From JAICUY01 sp038250515 (GTDB lineage Bacteria > Chloroflexota > Limnocylindria > QHBO01), in assembly GCA_038250515.1 (NCBI GenBank), contig JBBSCG010000003.1, forward strand, positions 24,841 to 88,840: a stretch of 64,000 nucleotides of DNA, in the 5' to 3' direction. How positions within the stretch are numbered: the first letter of the stretch is position 1; the number at the start of each line of letters is the position of its first letter. Under the pieces are notes generated by a model that had not been told where the DNA came from, searched no databases, and saw only the letters and a list, made by a program, of their open reading frames with translations. The position numbers and the translations under genes are program-made. Positions 8,422-15,700 of the stretch are shown here, in pieces.

Positions 8422-9751
8422 CACCCGCCTGGACCAGGCCGAGTGCGCCGCGGCCCACCATGTTGAAGGCGTGCGTCACCATCGGGTAGAGGCCGTCCTC
8501 CGCTGTGGTGAACTCGACGATCCCGCCCTGGGCCGGGGAGAGGTCGACCGCCTGCGAGCCCCAGTTGCCGTCGTTGCCGCGCTTGAGGTGGATGCCCTCC
8601 TTGATCACGTCGTCGAAGATCGTGCCGACAATATGGAAGGAGCTGTCCACGTCCGGACCGGCGTCCAGCACGAAGACGCGCACCCGCGCACCGGTCGCGA
8701 CCTTGATCGGGTTGTCCTTGTACTGGTTGGCGATGCCGTTGAAGACCACGAAGTCTGGAGCCGGAGCGGCGGCGGAGGCCTTCTCGAGGCTGGCCGGCTG
8801 GCCCTGCGGGCCGAGATACCACTCGCTCTGCACGATGGCATACTCGGCGTCAACCTTGGGCAGGCCGGCTGTTGGCTCGACGATGATCATGCCGTACATG
8901 CCGTTGGCGATGTGCTGCAGGGTCGGGTTGGTGCCACAGTGGTACATCCACACGCCTGCGTGCTCGGCGGTGAACTCGTAGAGCTTCTCCTCGCCGGGAG
9001 CGATATCGGTCATCTCGTCGTTCCAGGCAACCATGCTGGCATGGAAGTCAATCGAGTGCGTCATCTGGCTTGTCGCCGGATTCTTGAGATGGATGCGCAC
9101 CGTGTCTCCGACCTTGACGCGCAGCACCGGACCGGGGACGCTCCCGTTGAAGGTCCACACCTTCTGCACGTAGCCATCGGCGACGGTCATCAGCTTCTCC
9201 TCGGCGACGAGGTCGATGTCATGCACCTTGCCGGGCAGGGCCTTCGGCGCGGTGGCGTCGCGCGGCTCGTACTTCGGCGCCTTCGGGTCCTTCGCGACGT
9301 CCAGCGTCGGTGCCGACCCACCATGGTCCCCGGTGCCCGCGGCTGGAGAGGCGGCAGTACCCGCGGCGGCTGCGCCGGCGACCGTGATCGTGCTCTTCAT
9401 GCCTGCGGCGGCGTGACCCGGAACGGAGCAGATGAAGCCGATCCCGGCTGCCGGCACGTCGACTTCCACGGTCACGGTCTTGCCCGGCGCGGCGACCCCG
9501 GATGCTCCATCAGCGAAGGTGATGTCGTGCGGCATCTTGCCGTCGTTGGTGAACTTCACCGTGTAGCGCCCGGCCTCTGGCACCTCGACCATCGTCGGCT
9601 GGAACGCCAGGTCAATGGCGTGAACTTCCACGACGCCCAGCGATGCGGCCGGCGCTTCGGCACGAGTCGGCTGATCCGACACCTGTGCGTAGATCAAGGT
9701 CAGCAACGACATGCTGACGAATGCGGCGATGAAGATGATTGCCCTGGTCAT
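8402..9751 (-). CDS. nirK: Copper-containing nitrite reductase with extra N-terminal cupredoxin
   Basis: Reduces nitrite to NO at the outer face of the membrane. Of 449 aa, residues 4-22 are a signal anchor. Residues 40-126 form an extra cupredoxin with type 1 copper ligands H75, C108, H113 and M118. Residues 180-440 are the two-domain NirK core: H232, D235 and H237 (THSIDFH), H271-C272, H280 and M285 supply type 1 and type 2 copper and catalytic Asp, with H373 and H427 completing the trimer-interface site. The ATG at 9751 follows AGGGA. A cupredoxin fused ahead of NirK probably acts as a built-in electron donor. Confidence 0.92.
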   Translation of the reverse strand: MTRAIIFIAAFVSMSLLTLIYAQVSDQPTRAEAPAASLGVVEVHAIDLAFQPTMVEVPEAGRYTVKFTNDGKMPHDITFADGASGVAAPGKTVTVEVDVPAAGIGFICSVPGHAAAGMKSTITVAGAAAAGTAASPAAGTGDHGGSAPTLDVAKDPKAPKYEPRDATAPKALPGKVHDIDLVAEEKLMTVADGYVQKVWTFNGSVPGPVLRVKVGDTVRIHLKNPATSQMTHSIDFHASMVAWNDEMTDIAPGEEKLYEFTAEHAGVWMYHCGTNPTLQHIANGMYGMIIVEPTAGLPKVDAEYAIVQSEWYLGPQGQPASLEKASAAAPAPDFVVFNGIANQYKDNPIKVATGARVRVFVLDAGPDVDSSFHIVGTIFDDVIKEGIHLKRGNDGNWGSQAVDLSPAQGGIVEFTTAEDGLYPMVTHAFNMVGRGALGLVQAGDGDPLN

Positions 9752-9902
9752 CGGTTCCCTACTGGCTTGCGAGCCATACGTGGCAGTCCCTTTTTCGACA
9801 TTTCCATTTGGCCAGAACGATACAGGGTTGCGGATGTGCCATTCGGCCCCCGCTCGCACGACCGATGTCCCCTTGCGTGGGACGTGCAGGTAGGCTTGCT
9901 GC
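9752..9902. promoter_or_regulatory. nirK / sensor-kinase divergent promoter region
   Basis: This 151-bp gap separates nirK (minus) from the GAF kinase (plus). On the plus strand TAGGCT at 9891-9896 lies 6 nt before the kinase ATG, a leaderless promoter. For nirK no clear FNR-type palindrome is visible; the likely regulator is the adjacent two-component pair. Confidence 0.5.
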
Positions 9903-11405
9903 ATGCCTGAGCGCGTCGTTCTGCCCTTGTCGCTGCTGCTCGACGCCCTGGCGGCCTGGCAGCGCGGCCGGGGCGAGGCTCAACGCACACAGCTGACCGA
10001 TGCGCTTGACGGCCTGGTGCGACCCCTCGGACTGCGCGGCGCCGCACTCAGCGTGGAGGCGGCACCTCTCGCCGGGGTTGACATCTCGTGCGGGACGCTG
10101 GCGGGCGAATCGGCGCGCGATGGGGTCGCGATCGGCGCAATCGAAACGGGGGTCAGCCTGGGCCACCTGCGCCTCGACCCGGCCGATGCCGACGGCGCAC
10201 GGCTGGCGGCGCAGGCCATCGGTCTCGCGCTGGCGGGAGAGCATGGCAAGGCCCGAGCGGATCTGGCCGAGGCGAACCTGGCCGCCCTCGACATCGCCGT
10301 CCGTGGAGTGGCCGGCGTGCTCGCGCTCGACCGCGTGCTGCAGGAAATCGTCGATCGCGTCCGCGAGCTGGCCGGTGCCGAATACGCCGCGCTGGGCATC
10401 GTCGACGAGCAGGGCGTGATCGAGGAGTTCATCACCAGCGGCATGAGCGCCAAGGTGCGAAAACGGATCGGCTCACTGCCGGTCGGCCGCGGACTGCTCG
10501 GACTGATCATCCGCGAGAACCGCGCGTTTCGGATCCCGGACATCAACACGGATCCGCATCGCTATGGCTTTCCGCCCCAGCACCCGCCGATGCACTCGTT
10601 CCTCGGCGTGCCGATCACGGTCAAGGGCCGCTCCATCGGCCGCCTGTACCTGACCAACAAGCGCGGAGCGCCGGAGTTCAGCGAGGACGACCAGCGGCTG
10701 GTCGAGCGCTTTGCGCTGCATGCCGGCATCGCCATGGAGAACGCCCGGCTGCACGACAGGGTGCGACGGCTGGGCATCGTCAGCGAGCGGGAGCGCATCA
10801 GCCGCGATCTGCACGACTCGATCATCCAGCGCATCTACGGCGTGACCCTTTCGCTCGAGGACGTCCCGGAGCTGGTCGACGAGGCGCCTGCCGAGGCGCG
10901 CGAACGGGTCGATCGCGCCATCGACGCACTGCACGCCACGATCAATGAGATCCGCAGCTTCATCTTCGGGCTGCGGCCGGTCCTGCTCGAGGAGGGCGGG
11001 CTGCTCGTTGCGCTCGAGACGCTCGCCAACGAGGTGCGCCTGAACTCGACCGTCGAGATCGATGTGCACGGCACCGAACCCGAGCCGTTGCCGGTCGCGG
11101 TGAGCGCCGAGCTGCTCAGCATCGTGCGCGAGACGCTGAGCAACGTCGCTCGCCACGCGGATGCGCACCACGCCAGCATCACAATCCGCCCGGACGCGGA
11201 AGCGCTCCACCTGGAGATTGCCGATGACGGCCGTGGCTTCGACCCCCACGCACCGCTGGTCGGCACGCACGACGGCCTGCGCAACGTCACCGATCGCACC
11301 GCGCGCCTGGGGGGGACGCTTCAGATCGAAAGCCGCGCGGGAGCCGGCACCCGTATCATCGTCGAGATCCCGCATGGCTCGGACCCAGGAGCGGATTCAG
11401 AATGA
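9903..11405 (+). CDS. GAF-domain sensor histidine kinase, DevS/DosT-like
   Basis: Soluble sensor kinase of 500 aa. Residues about 150-285 are a GAF domain closely patterned on DevS/DosT: YAALGIVDEQG, SLPVGRGLLGLIIRENR, then FPPQHPPMHSFLGVPI, the area that contains the haem ligand in those sensors. Residues 295-370 hold the HisKA_3 dimerisation domain with the phospho-acceptor in ISRDLHDSIIQ, and 400-495 the ATPase domain (NVARHADA, DDGRGFDP, GLRN). It overlaps the response regulator by ATGA. Facing nirK, it may sense NO, CO or O2 through haem; this is inferred. Confidence 0.9.
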   Translation: MPERVVLPLSLLLDALAAWQRGRGEAQRTQLTDALDGLVRPLGLRGAALSVEAAPLAGVDISCGTLAGESARDGVAIGAIETGVSLGHLRLDPADADGARLAAQAIGLALAGEHGKARADLAEANLAALDIAVRGVAGVLALDRVLQEIVDRVRELAGAEYAALGIVDEQGVIEEFITSGMSAKVRKRIGSLPVGRGLLGLIIRENRAFRIPDINTDPHRYGFPPQHPPMHSFLGVPITVKGRSIGRLYLTNKRGAPEFSEDDQRLVERFALHAGIAMENARLHDRVRRLGIVSERERISRDLHDSIIQRIYGVTLSLEDVPELVDEAPAEARERVDRAIDALHATINEIRSFIFGLRPVLLEEGGLLVALETLANEVRLNSTVEIDVHGTEPEPLPVAVSAELLSIVRETLSNVARHADAHHASITIRPDAEALHLEIADDGRGFDPHAPLVGTHDGLRNVTDRTARLGGTLQIESRAGAGTRIIVEIPHGSDPGADSE

Positions 11406-12076
11406 CGCAAGAGACGCCGGACGCGCACCATCCACTGCGGCTGCTGGTGGTCGACGACCACGAGATCGTGCGCCAGGGCCTGGTCGCGCTCCTCGAGCGG
11501 CGCCCCGAGTTCAGCGTGGTGGCGCAGGCTGGCACGGTGGCCGAGGCGATCGCCGCCGCGCGCCGGCACCAACCCGACCTGATCGTGATGGACGTGCGAC
11601 TGCCCGACGGCTCCGGGATCGAAGCGTGCCGCGAGATCCGCGCCGAGATGCCGCAGACGCGGGTGCTGATGCTGACCAGCTACCCCGATGAGGAGGCGGT
11701 GCTGTCGGCGATCATCGCCGGGGCCAGCGGCTATCTGCTGAAGCAGGTCCGTGGCCGTGACCTGGTCGCCGCGCTCGAGGCAGTCGGCGGTGGCGACTCA
11801 CTTCTCGACCCGGCGGTCACCGAGAGGGTGCTCGAACGCGTTCGGCGCGCGGCGTCCGGCGACGACCACGACGAGCTTGCCGACCTTACCGCTCAGGAGC
11901 GCAAGATCCTGCTGCTGGTGGCGGAGGGCAAGACCAACAAGGAGATCGCCGCCGAGGTGTTCCTCTCCGACAAGACGGTCAAGAACTACGTCAGCAGCAT
12001 CCTGTCGAAGCTCGACCTCCAGCGACGCGCCCAGGCTGCAGCGTTCATGGCCAAGCACGGCCTCGATCGCAGCTAG
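11402..12076 (+). CDS. NarL/DevR-family response regulator
   Basis: Transcription factor of 224 aa. The receiver domain (residues 10-130) has the acidic pair VVDDHE, the phospho-acceptor Asp in DLIVMDVRLPDGSG, and the conserved Thr/Lys region MLTSYP and YLLKQVRG. The LuxR-type helix-turn-helix (160-220) reads LTAQERKILLLVAEGKTNKEIA. It is translationally coupled to the GAF kinase (ATGA) and probably controls nirK and nearby genes; the target is inferred from position. Confidence 0.92.
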   Translation: MTQETPDAHHPLRLLVVDDHEIVRQGLVALLERRPEFSVVAQAGTVAEAIAAARRHQPDLIVMDVRLPDGSGIEACREIRAEMPQTRVLMLTSYPDEEAVLSAIIAGASGYLLKQVRGRDLVAALEAVGGGDSLLDPAVTERVLERVRRAASGDDHDELADLTAQERKILLLVAEGKTNKEIAAEVFLSDKTVKNYVSSILSKLDLQRRAQAAAFMAKHGLDRS

Positions 12077-12546
12077 CGCTTCTCCTCTTCCAGGCAGCGA
12101 ACGGCGTCGGCGAGCGCGCCAAGCAGCCACCGAGCGGTTGCACGCGCGGCGATCTGGAGCAGCACGTTGTCGGCGAACCGACCGACGAATCCGCCGGGCG
12201 GCGCGTACCAGCCTTCGAGCCGCAGCTCTCCGTCGGCGATGGCCAAGCGGCCCGAAAAGACCGGGAAGAGCGGCGCGAGCGTCGCGGCGCGCCAGCCGAT
12301 CTCCATTTCGTAGCCGCCGCCGACCCTGCGGCCGGGACCAAGATCGACGAACGCCGCCTTCCGGAACATGCCGCCGGAACGATCGCCGATCTGCAGACCC
12401 AAGTCGGTCAGATGCCGCTCCATGCCGATCGGCGCGTCGGCCTCCTCGAGCGCTGGCCCGAGCCACCCCAGGTCGCGGTTGCCGAGCGCCAGGCGAAAGC
12501 GATCGGCCGAGAGGTCGACCTCCTGAACGACGACGAGGTGGGACAT
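12073..12546 (-). CDS. Conserved hypothetical protein
   Basis: Protein of 157 aa with no membrane segment or signal peptide and no family I recognise. It starts MSHLVVVQEVDLSADRF and alternates strands with short helices (LRLEGWYAPPGGFVGR), which is compatible with a ligand-binding beta fold. The end overlaps the response regulator's stop tail to tail by 4 nt. The ATG at 12546 is preferred over a longer frame because the upstream residues look like non-coding sequence. Confidence 0.6.
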   Translation of the reverse strand: MSHLVVVQEVDLSADRFRLALGNRDLGWLGPALEEADAPIGMERHLTDLGLQIGDRSGGMFRKAAFVDLGPGRRVGGGYEMEIGWRAATLAPLFPVFSGRLAIADGELRLEGWYAPPGGFVGRFADNVLLQIAARATARWLLGALADAVRCLEEEKR

Positions 12547-12731
12547 GCCTGTCCTCGCCCGCTCGCTCCGGGATGCGTTGTGGATGGAATCGGCCTGCAT
12601 GCACCGAATGGTGACGGCGGCCAGAGGGCAGCAGCAGGGCCAGATGGCCTACCACGAGCGAGCCATGGTTCCCGTTGTTAGGCCCATTGCGACCATGTGC
12701 GCGGAGACCATGCCCGCGAGAATAGAAAGAA

Positions 12732-12965
12732 ATGAGAACAGGAGACGATCGAAACGCGGCCTTCTTCGGGATCGTGATGAATGCCAACTACCTGCTCGCC
12801 GGCACCGTCAGCAGCAATCCGATCCTGATCATCCTCGGCACGCTCGTCGTGCTTGCCTGGCGCAACGCCGGTTGGATCGGGCTCGACCGATGGCTTCTTC
12901 CGGCACTCGGCACTCCCTGGCAGCCCGGCGAGGTGTTCGACCGCTCGACCGATGCAACCTCATGA
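12732..12965 (+). pseudogene. 3' remnant of a DoxX-family membrane protein
   Basis: Reads FFGIVMNANYLLAGTVSSNP, a membrane helix, then WIGLDRWLLPALGTPWQPG. This matches the last two helices and tail of DoxX/thiosulfate:quinone oxidoreductase-like proteins, which normally have four helices. Only about 70 residues remain and no proper upstream part is found, so the gene has lost its 5' half. Confidence 0.65.
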
Positions 12966-12990
12966 CGCAGGAGCCTGGACGCCTGCGGCA

Positions 12991-13056
12991 ACGGCCATCG
13001 GGCCGATATCGCTGGCCCGATGGCTGATCGCCCCAAATGCTGCAGCGAATAGGCCG
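12991..13056 (+). repeat. Dispersed intergenic repeat, copy 1, with hairpin
   Basis: Contains a perfect inverted repeat CCATCGGGCC (12995-13004) / GGCCCGATGG (13014-13023) followed by CCAAATGCTGCA (13033-13044). The same order of words (ACGGCCATCGGG, a spacer, CCAAATGCTGCA, GGCC) occurs at 15604-15665. It lies just upstream of the MFS promoter and has no T-run, so it is not a typical terminator. Confidence 0.6.
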
Positions 13057-13072
13057 AGTCCCCCTGAGCCGA

Positions 13073-13084
13073 TAGACTCCCGCC
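13073..13084 (+). promoter_or_regulatory. Leaderless promoter -10 of the MFS gene
   Basis: TAGACT at 13073-13078 ends 6 nt before the GTG start at 13085, so transcription would begin at or next to the start codon. No ribosome binding site is present. Confidence 0.55.
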
Positions 13085-14311
13085 GTGAAATCTCCACAGG
13101 GCTGGCGCTCGTTGCTCGTCGCCTACGGCATCACCTCGACCATCGAGGCGCTGGGGGTCAGCCAGATCTTCGCCTTCCTGCCACTGCGGCTCGGTGAGGT
13201 CGGCCTTCCCCAGGCCGATATTCCCGCGTTCACGGGCATCTTCAGCTCTCTGATCTTCGTTTTCGGCATCCTGCTCGTGCCGTTCTGGGGCGTCTGGGCG
13301 GACAAGTACAGCCGCCGCGCGGTCATCGTGCGCAGCGCCGTCGTCGAGGCGGTCGTCTTCGTTGGGGTCGCGGCTGCCCAGGTGCCCTGGCAGCTCGCCG
13401 CCGTGCTGCTGCTCGTGGGCCTACAGCTGGGGAATACGGGCGTGATGCTCGCCGCCCTGCGCGACGTGACGCCGCACCACCGGCTCGGGACAGCCACGGC
13501 CATCTTCGGGGCGATGGGGCCCATCGGTTTCGCGGTGGGACCGGTGATCGGCGGGGTCATGGTCGACGCATTGCATCTGCCGCTGACATCGGTCTTCTGG
13601 CTTTCAGCGGCGCTCTCGATGGCGATCGTGGGCGTCCTGCTGATCGGTACACGCGAGGTCCGGCCACAGGTGGTGCCGGTCGGACGAGTGACCGCCTTGG
13701 CGAAGCGCGCCCTGGTGGGCGTCCTGCGCGACGCCGCCATTCGCCGCCTCTTCATCGTCTTCGGCGTCTCGATGCTGGCCAACCAGATGTATCGACCCTT
13801 TCTCCCGCTGCTGGTCGCGGGAGTCCAGGGCAGCGGACCGGGCCTGGCCAGCGCCATCGGCCTGGTGACCGGGACCGCGGCGCTGGTCGGCGCGCTGGTG
13901 TCACCCATCTCGGGGCCGATCGGCGATCGAATCGGCTTCCGCCCGGTCCTCGCGGCGGCATTGATCGGCGGCGGCGTGGCGGTCGCGCTCATGCCGCTGG
14001 CGAGTGTCGTCCCGGTGCTCGCGCTATTCGCGGCGATCTACGCCGCGTTCCAGGCAGCGGTGCAGGCCATGATGTTCAGCCTGATCGCCACCGAGGCGGC
14101 ACCCGAGGGTCGCTCGGCCACGCTCAACCTGGTGCTGCTGCCGCTCTACGTGGCCGGGATCATCGGTCCAAGCCTGGGCGCGATCATCGTTTCCACGACT
14201 GGCGTCGAAGGCGTCTTCCCGGCGGCCGGCTTCGTCTTCCTGCTCGGCGGGCTGGGGATCGCCGGCGTGCTCGGCCGTCTCCGTCGCGGCCCCACCGTCA
14301 TTCTCGACTGA
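13085..14311 (+). CDS. MFS transporter
   Basis: Inner-membrane secondary transporter of 408 aa with 12 predicted membrane segments. The loop between helices 2 and 3 reads WGVWADKYSRR and the matching loop in the second half reads GPIGDRIGFRPV, the family signature of major facilitator drug or sugar efflux proteins. The GTG start is set by the -10 element 6 nt upstream. Its 3' end overlaps glgA tail to tail by 14 nt. The substrate is unknown. Confidence 0.88.
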   Translation: MKSPQGWRSLLVAYGITSTIEALGVSQIFAFLPLRLGEVGLPQADIPAFTGIFSSLIFVFGILLVPFWGVWADKYSRRAVIVRSAVVEAVVFVGVAAAQVPWQLAAVLLLVGLQLGNTGVMLAALRDVTPHHRLGTATAIFGAMGPIGFAVGPVIGGVMVDALHLPLTSVFWLSAALSMAIVGVLLIGTREVRPQVVPVGRVTALAKRALVGVLRDAAIRRLFIVFGVSMLANQMYRPFLPLLVAGVQGSGPGLASAIGLVTGTAALVGALVSPISGPIGDRIGFRPVLAAALIGGGVAVALMPLASVVPVLALFAAIYAAFQAAVQAMMFSLIATEAAPEGRSATLNLVLLPLYVAGIIGPSLGAIIVSTTGVEGVFPAAGFVFLLGGLGIAGVLGRLRRGPTVILD

Positions 14312-15479
14312 CGAGCGCCTCGTACAGAGCGACCGTCTGCTCAGCGATCGCGTCCCAGCCGAATTCTTCGACCGCCCGACGCCGGCCGGCCTTGCCCATG
14401 CGGGCGCGAAGCTCGGGCTGGGCCATGAGAGCGTTGATCGCATCGGCCAGGTCATGCTCGAACCGGTCTGTGTCAGGGGCGACCGGCACCAAGACGCCGG
14501 TCTCGCGGTCAGCCACCACCTCGGGAATACCGCCAACCGCGCTGGCGACCACCGCTGCCTGGCAGGCCATCGCCTCCAGGTTGATGATCCCGAACGGCTC
14601 ATAGACCGATGGGCAGCAGAACAGCGCCGCATGACTGTACAGCTGCCGCACCGCTTCGCGGCTGACCATCTCCGGAATCCAGACAACATTCGACCGATGC
14701 CGCCGCGCCTCGGCCACCCCGTCTTCCATCTCCCGCGCGATCTCCGGCGTGTCCGGCTGCCCGGCGCACAGCACCACGCCGATGCCCGGATCCAGGTGTT
14801 GGATGGCGCGCACCAGGTGCACGATCCCCTTCTGGCGAGTGATGCGACCGACGAACAGCACGTACGGCTGCGAGGGCTCGATGTTGTAGTGCTCGAGCGC
14901 GTCCCTCGTCGCCACGGGGTGATAGAACCCCGCGTCGATCCCGTTGTGAATGACGCTCACCTTTTCGGGCGCCACCTTGAACAGCCGCAGGATGTCGGCG
15001 CGCGTCTCGCTGCTGACCGCGATCACCGCGTCCGCCATCTCGAGCGCCGACCGCTCGATCCATGCCGAGACGTCGTAGCCGCCGCCCAGCTGCTCCCGCT
15101 TCCAGGGCCGCAGCGGCTCGAGCGAATGGACCGTTATGACCAACGGAATGCCGTACGCCAGCTTGGTCATGATGCCGGCGAAATGGGCGTACCAGGTGTG
15201 CGCGTGGACGACATCGGCCTCGACCGGCTGCGCCGCCATGCCGATGTCCCGGCTGAGCGCCGCGAACATCGGCTTCAATCGTTCATCGGTCGATGGCAGG
15301 TCGTGGGCGGCCGGAAAGCCGCGGATGCGCCAGCCGTCGGCCTGCTCGTCCTGCGCGCCGAACGTTCGCACCTCGACCTCGATCAGCCTGCGCAGTGCGC
15401 GCGTCAGCTCGCCGACGTGCACGCCGGCGCCGCCGTAGACGTTCGGCGGAAACTCGTTGGTCAGGATCAGCGCACGCAT
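14298..15479 (-). CDS. glgA: Glycogen synthase / GT4 glycosyltransferase, actinobacterial GlgA type
   Basis: Cytoplasmic glucosyltransferase of 393 aa that uses a nucleotide-activated glucose to build alpha-glucan or maltose-1-phosphate. The N-terminal domain begins MRALILTNEFPPNVYGGAGVH, and the C-terminal domain has FVGRITRQKGI and the donor-site EPFGIINLEA (E-x7-E). Length and sequence match the about 390-aa actinobacterial GlgA/GlgM group, not the about 480-aa enterobacterial GlgA. ATG 15479 is chosen because the family N-terminus starts there and TAGGCT lies 8 nt upstream on the minus strand. Confidence 0.85.
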   Translation of the reverse strand: MRALILTNEFPPNVYGGAGVHVGELTRALRRLIEVEVRTFGAQDEQADGWRIRGFPAAHDLPSTDERLKPMFAALSRDIGMAAQPVEADVVHAHTWYAHFAGIMTKLAYGIPLVITVHSLEPLRPWKREQLGGGYDVSAWIERSALEMADAVIAVSSETRADILRLFKVAPEKVSVIHNGIDAGFYHPVATRDALEHYNIEPSQPYVLFVGRITRQKGIVHLVRAIQHLDPGIGVVLCAGQPDTPEIAREMEDGVAEARRHRSNVVWIPEMVSREAVRQLYSHAALFCCPSVYEPFGIINLEAMACQAAVVASAVGGIPEVVADRETGVLVPVAPDTDRFEHDLADAINALMAQPELRARMGKAGRRRAVEEFGWDAIAEQTVALYEALVSRE

Positions 15480-15487
15480 GAGCACGT

Positions 15488-15493
15488 AGCCTA
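15488..15493 (-). promoter_or_regulatory. Leaderless promoter -10 of glgA
   Basis: TAGGCT on the minus strand, ending 8 nt before the ATG of glgA. Confidence 0.5.
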
Positions 15494-15504
15494 CCGTCGG
15501 CGTC

Positions 15505-15675
15505 GGGCCGACTTGCAGCATTTGGTCGTAACGGCCAGCAGGGACGCAAATCGGCCCAATCGAGCCGGCTCGTTGGCCGACAGCAATCAGCCGGTGCAAA
15601 AACGGCCATCGGGGGCCGAATCTCGATGTCCCGGTGGCAGATACGGCCAAATGCTGCAAGGCCAACCATTTGGCC
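15505..15675. repeat. Dispersed intergenic repeat, two inverted copies between glgA and copA
   Basis: TGCAGCATTTGG at 15514-15525 is the reverse complement of CCAAATGCTGCA at 15647-15658. The right-hand copy (15604-15665) aligns with the repeat at 12991-13056. Inside it, CCCGGTGGCAGAT (15629-15642) is also found in the repeat at 45863-45885. The copies fill nearly the whole glgA-copA gap, and CCAAATG/CATTTGG forms a further small inverted repeat just before the copA promoter. Confidence 0.65.
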
Positions 15676-15683
15676 CGACGCGG

Positions 15684-15700
15684 TATACTCCCCGGTAGTA
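15684..15700 (+). promoter_or_regulatory. copA promoter with overlapping operator
   Basis: TATACT at 15684-15689 is a -10 box 10 nt before the copA ATG. It overlaps a near-perfect inverted repeat ATACTCCCCGGTAGTAT (about 15685-15701; one mismatched pair), whose C/G-rich core with TA-rich ends resembles CsoR/CopY-type copper operators. Repressor identity is inferred; none is encoded nearby. Confidence 0.5.

Noticed and set aside
8321..9910. Long open frame of about 529 codons on the plus strand, antisense to nirK
   Set aside because: NirK copper ligands on the minus strand are complete; the antisense frame is a by-product of high GC content and has no domain.
12995..13023. Hairpin CCATCGGGCC/GGCCCGATGG as a transcription terminator
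   Set aside because: There is no T-run after the stem and the same sequence context recurs elsewhere as an intergenic repeat.
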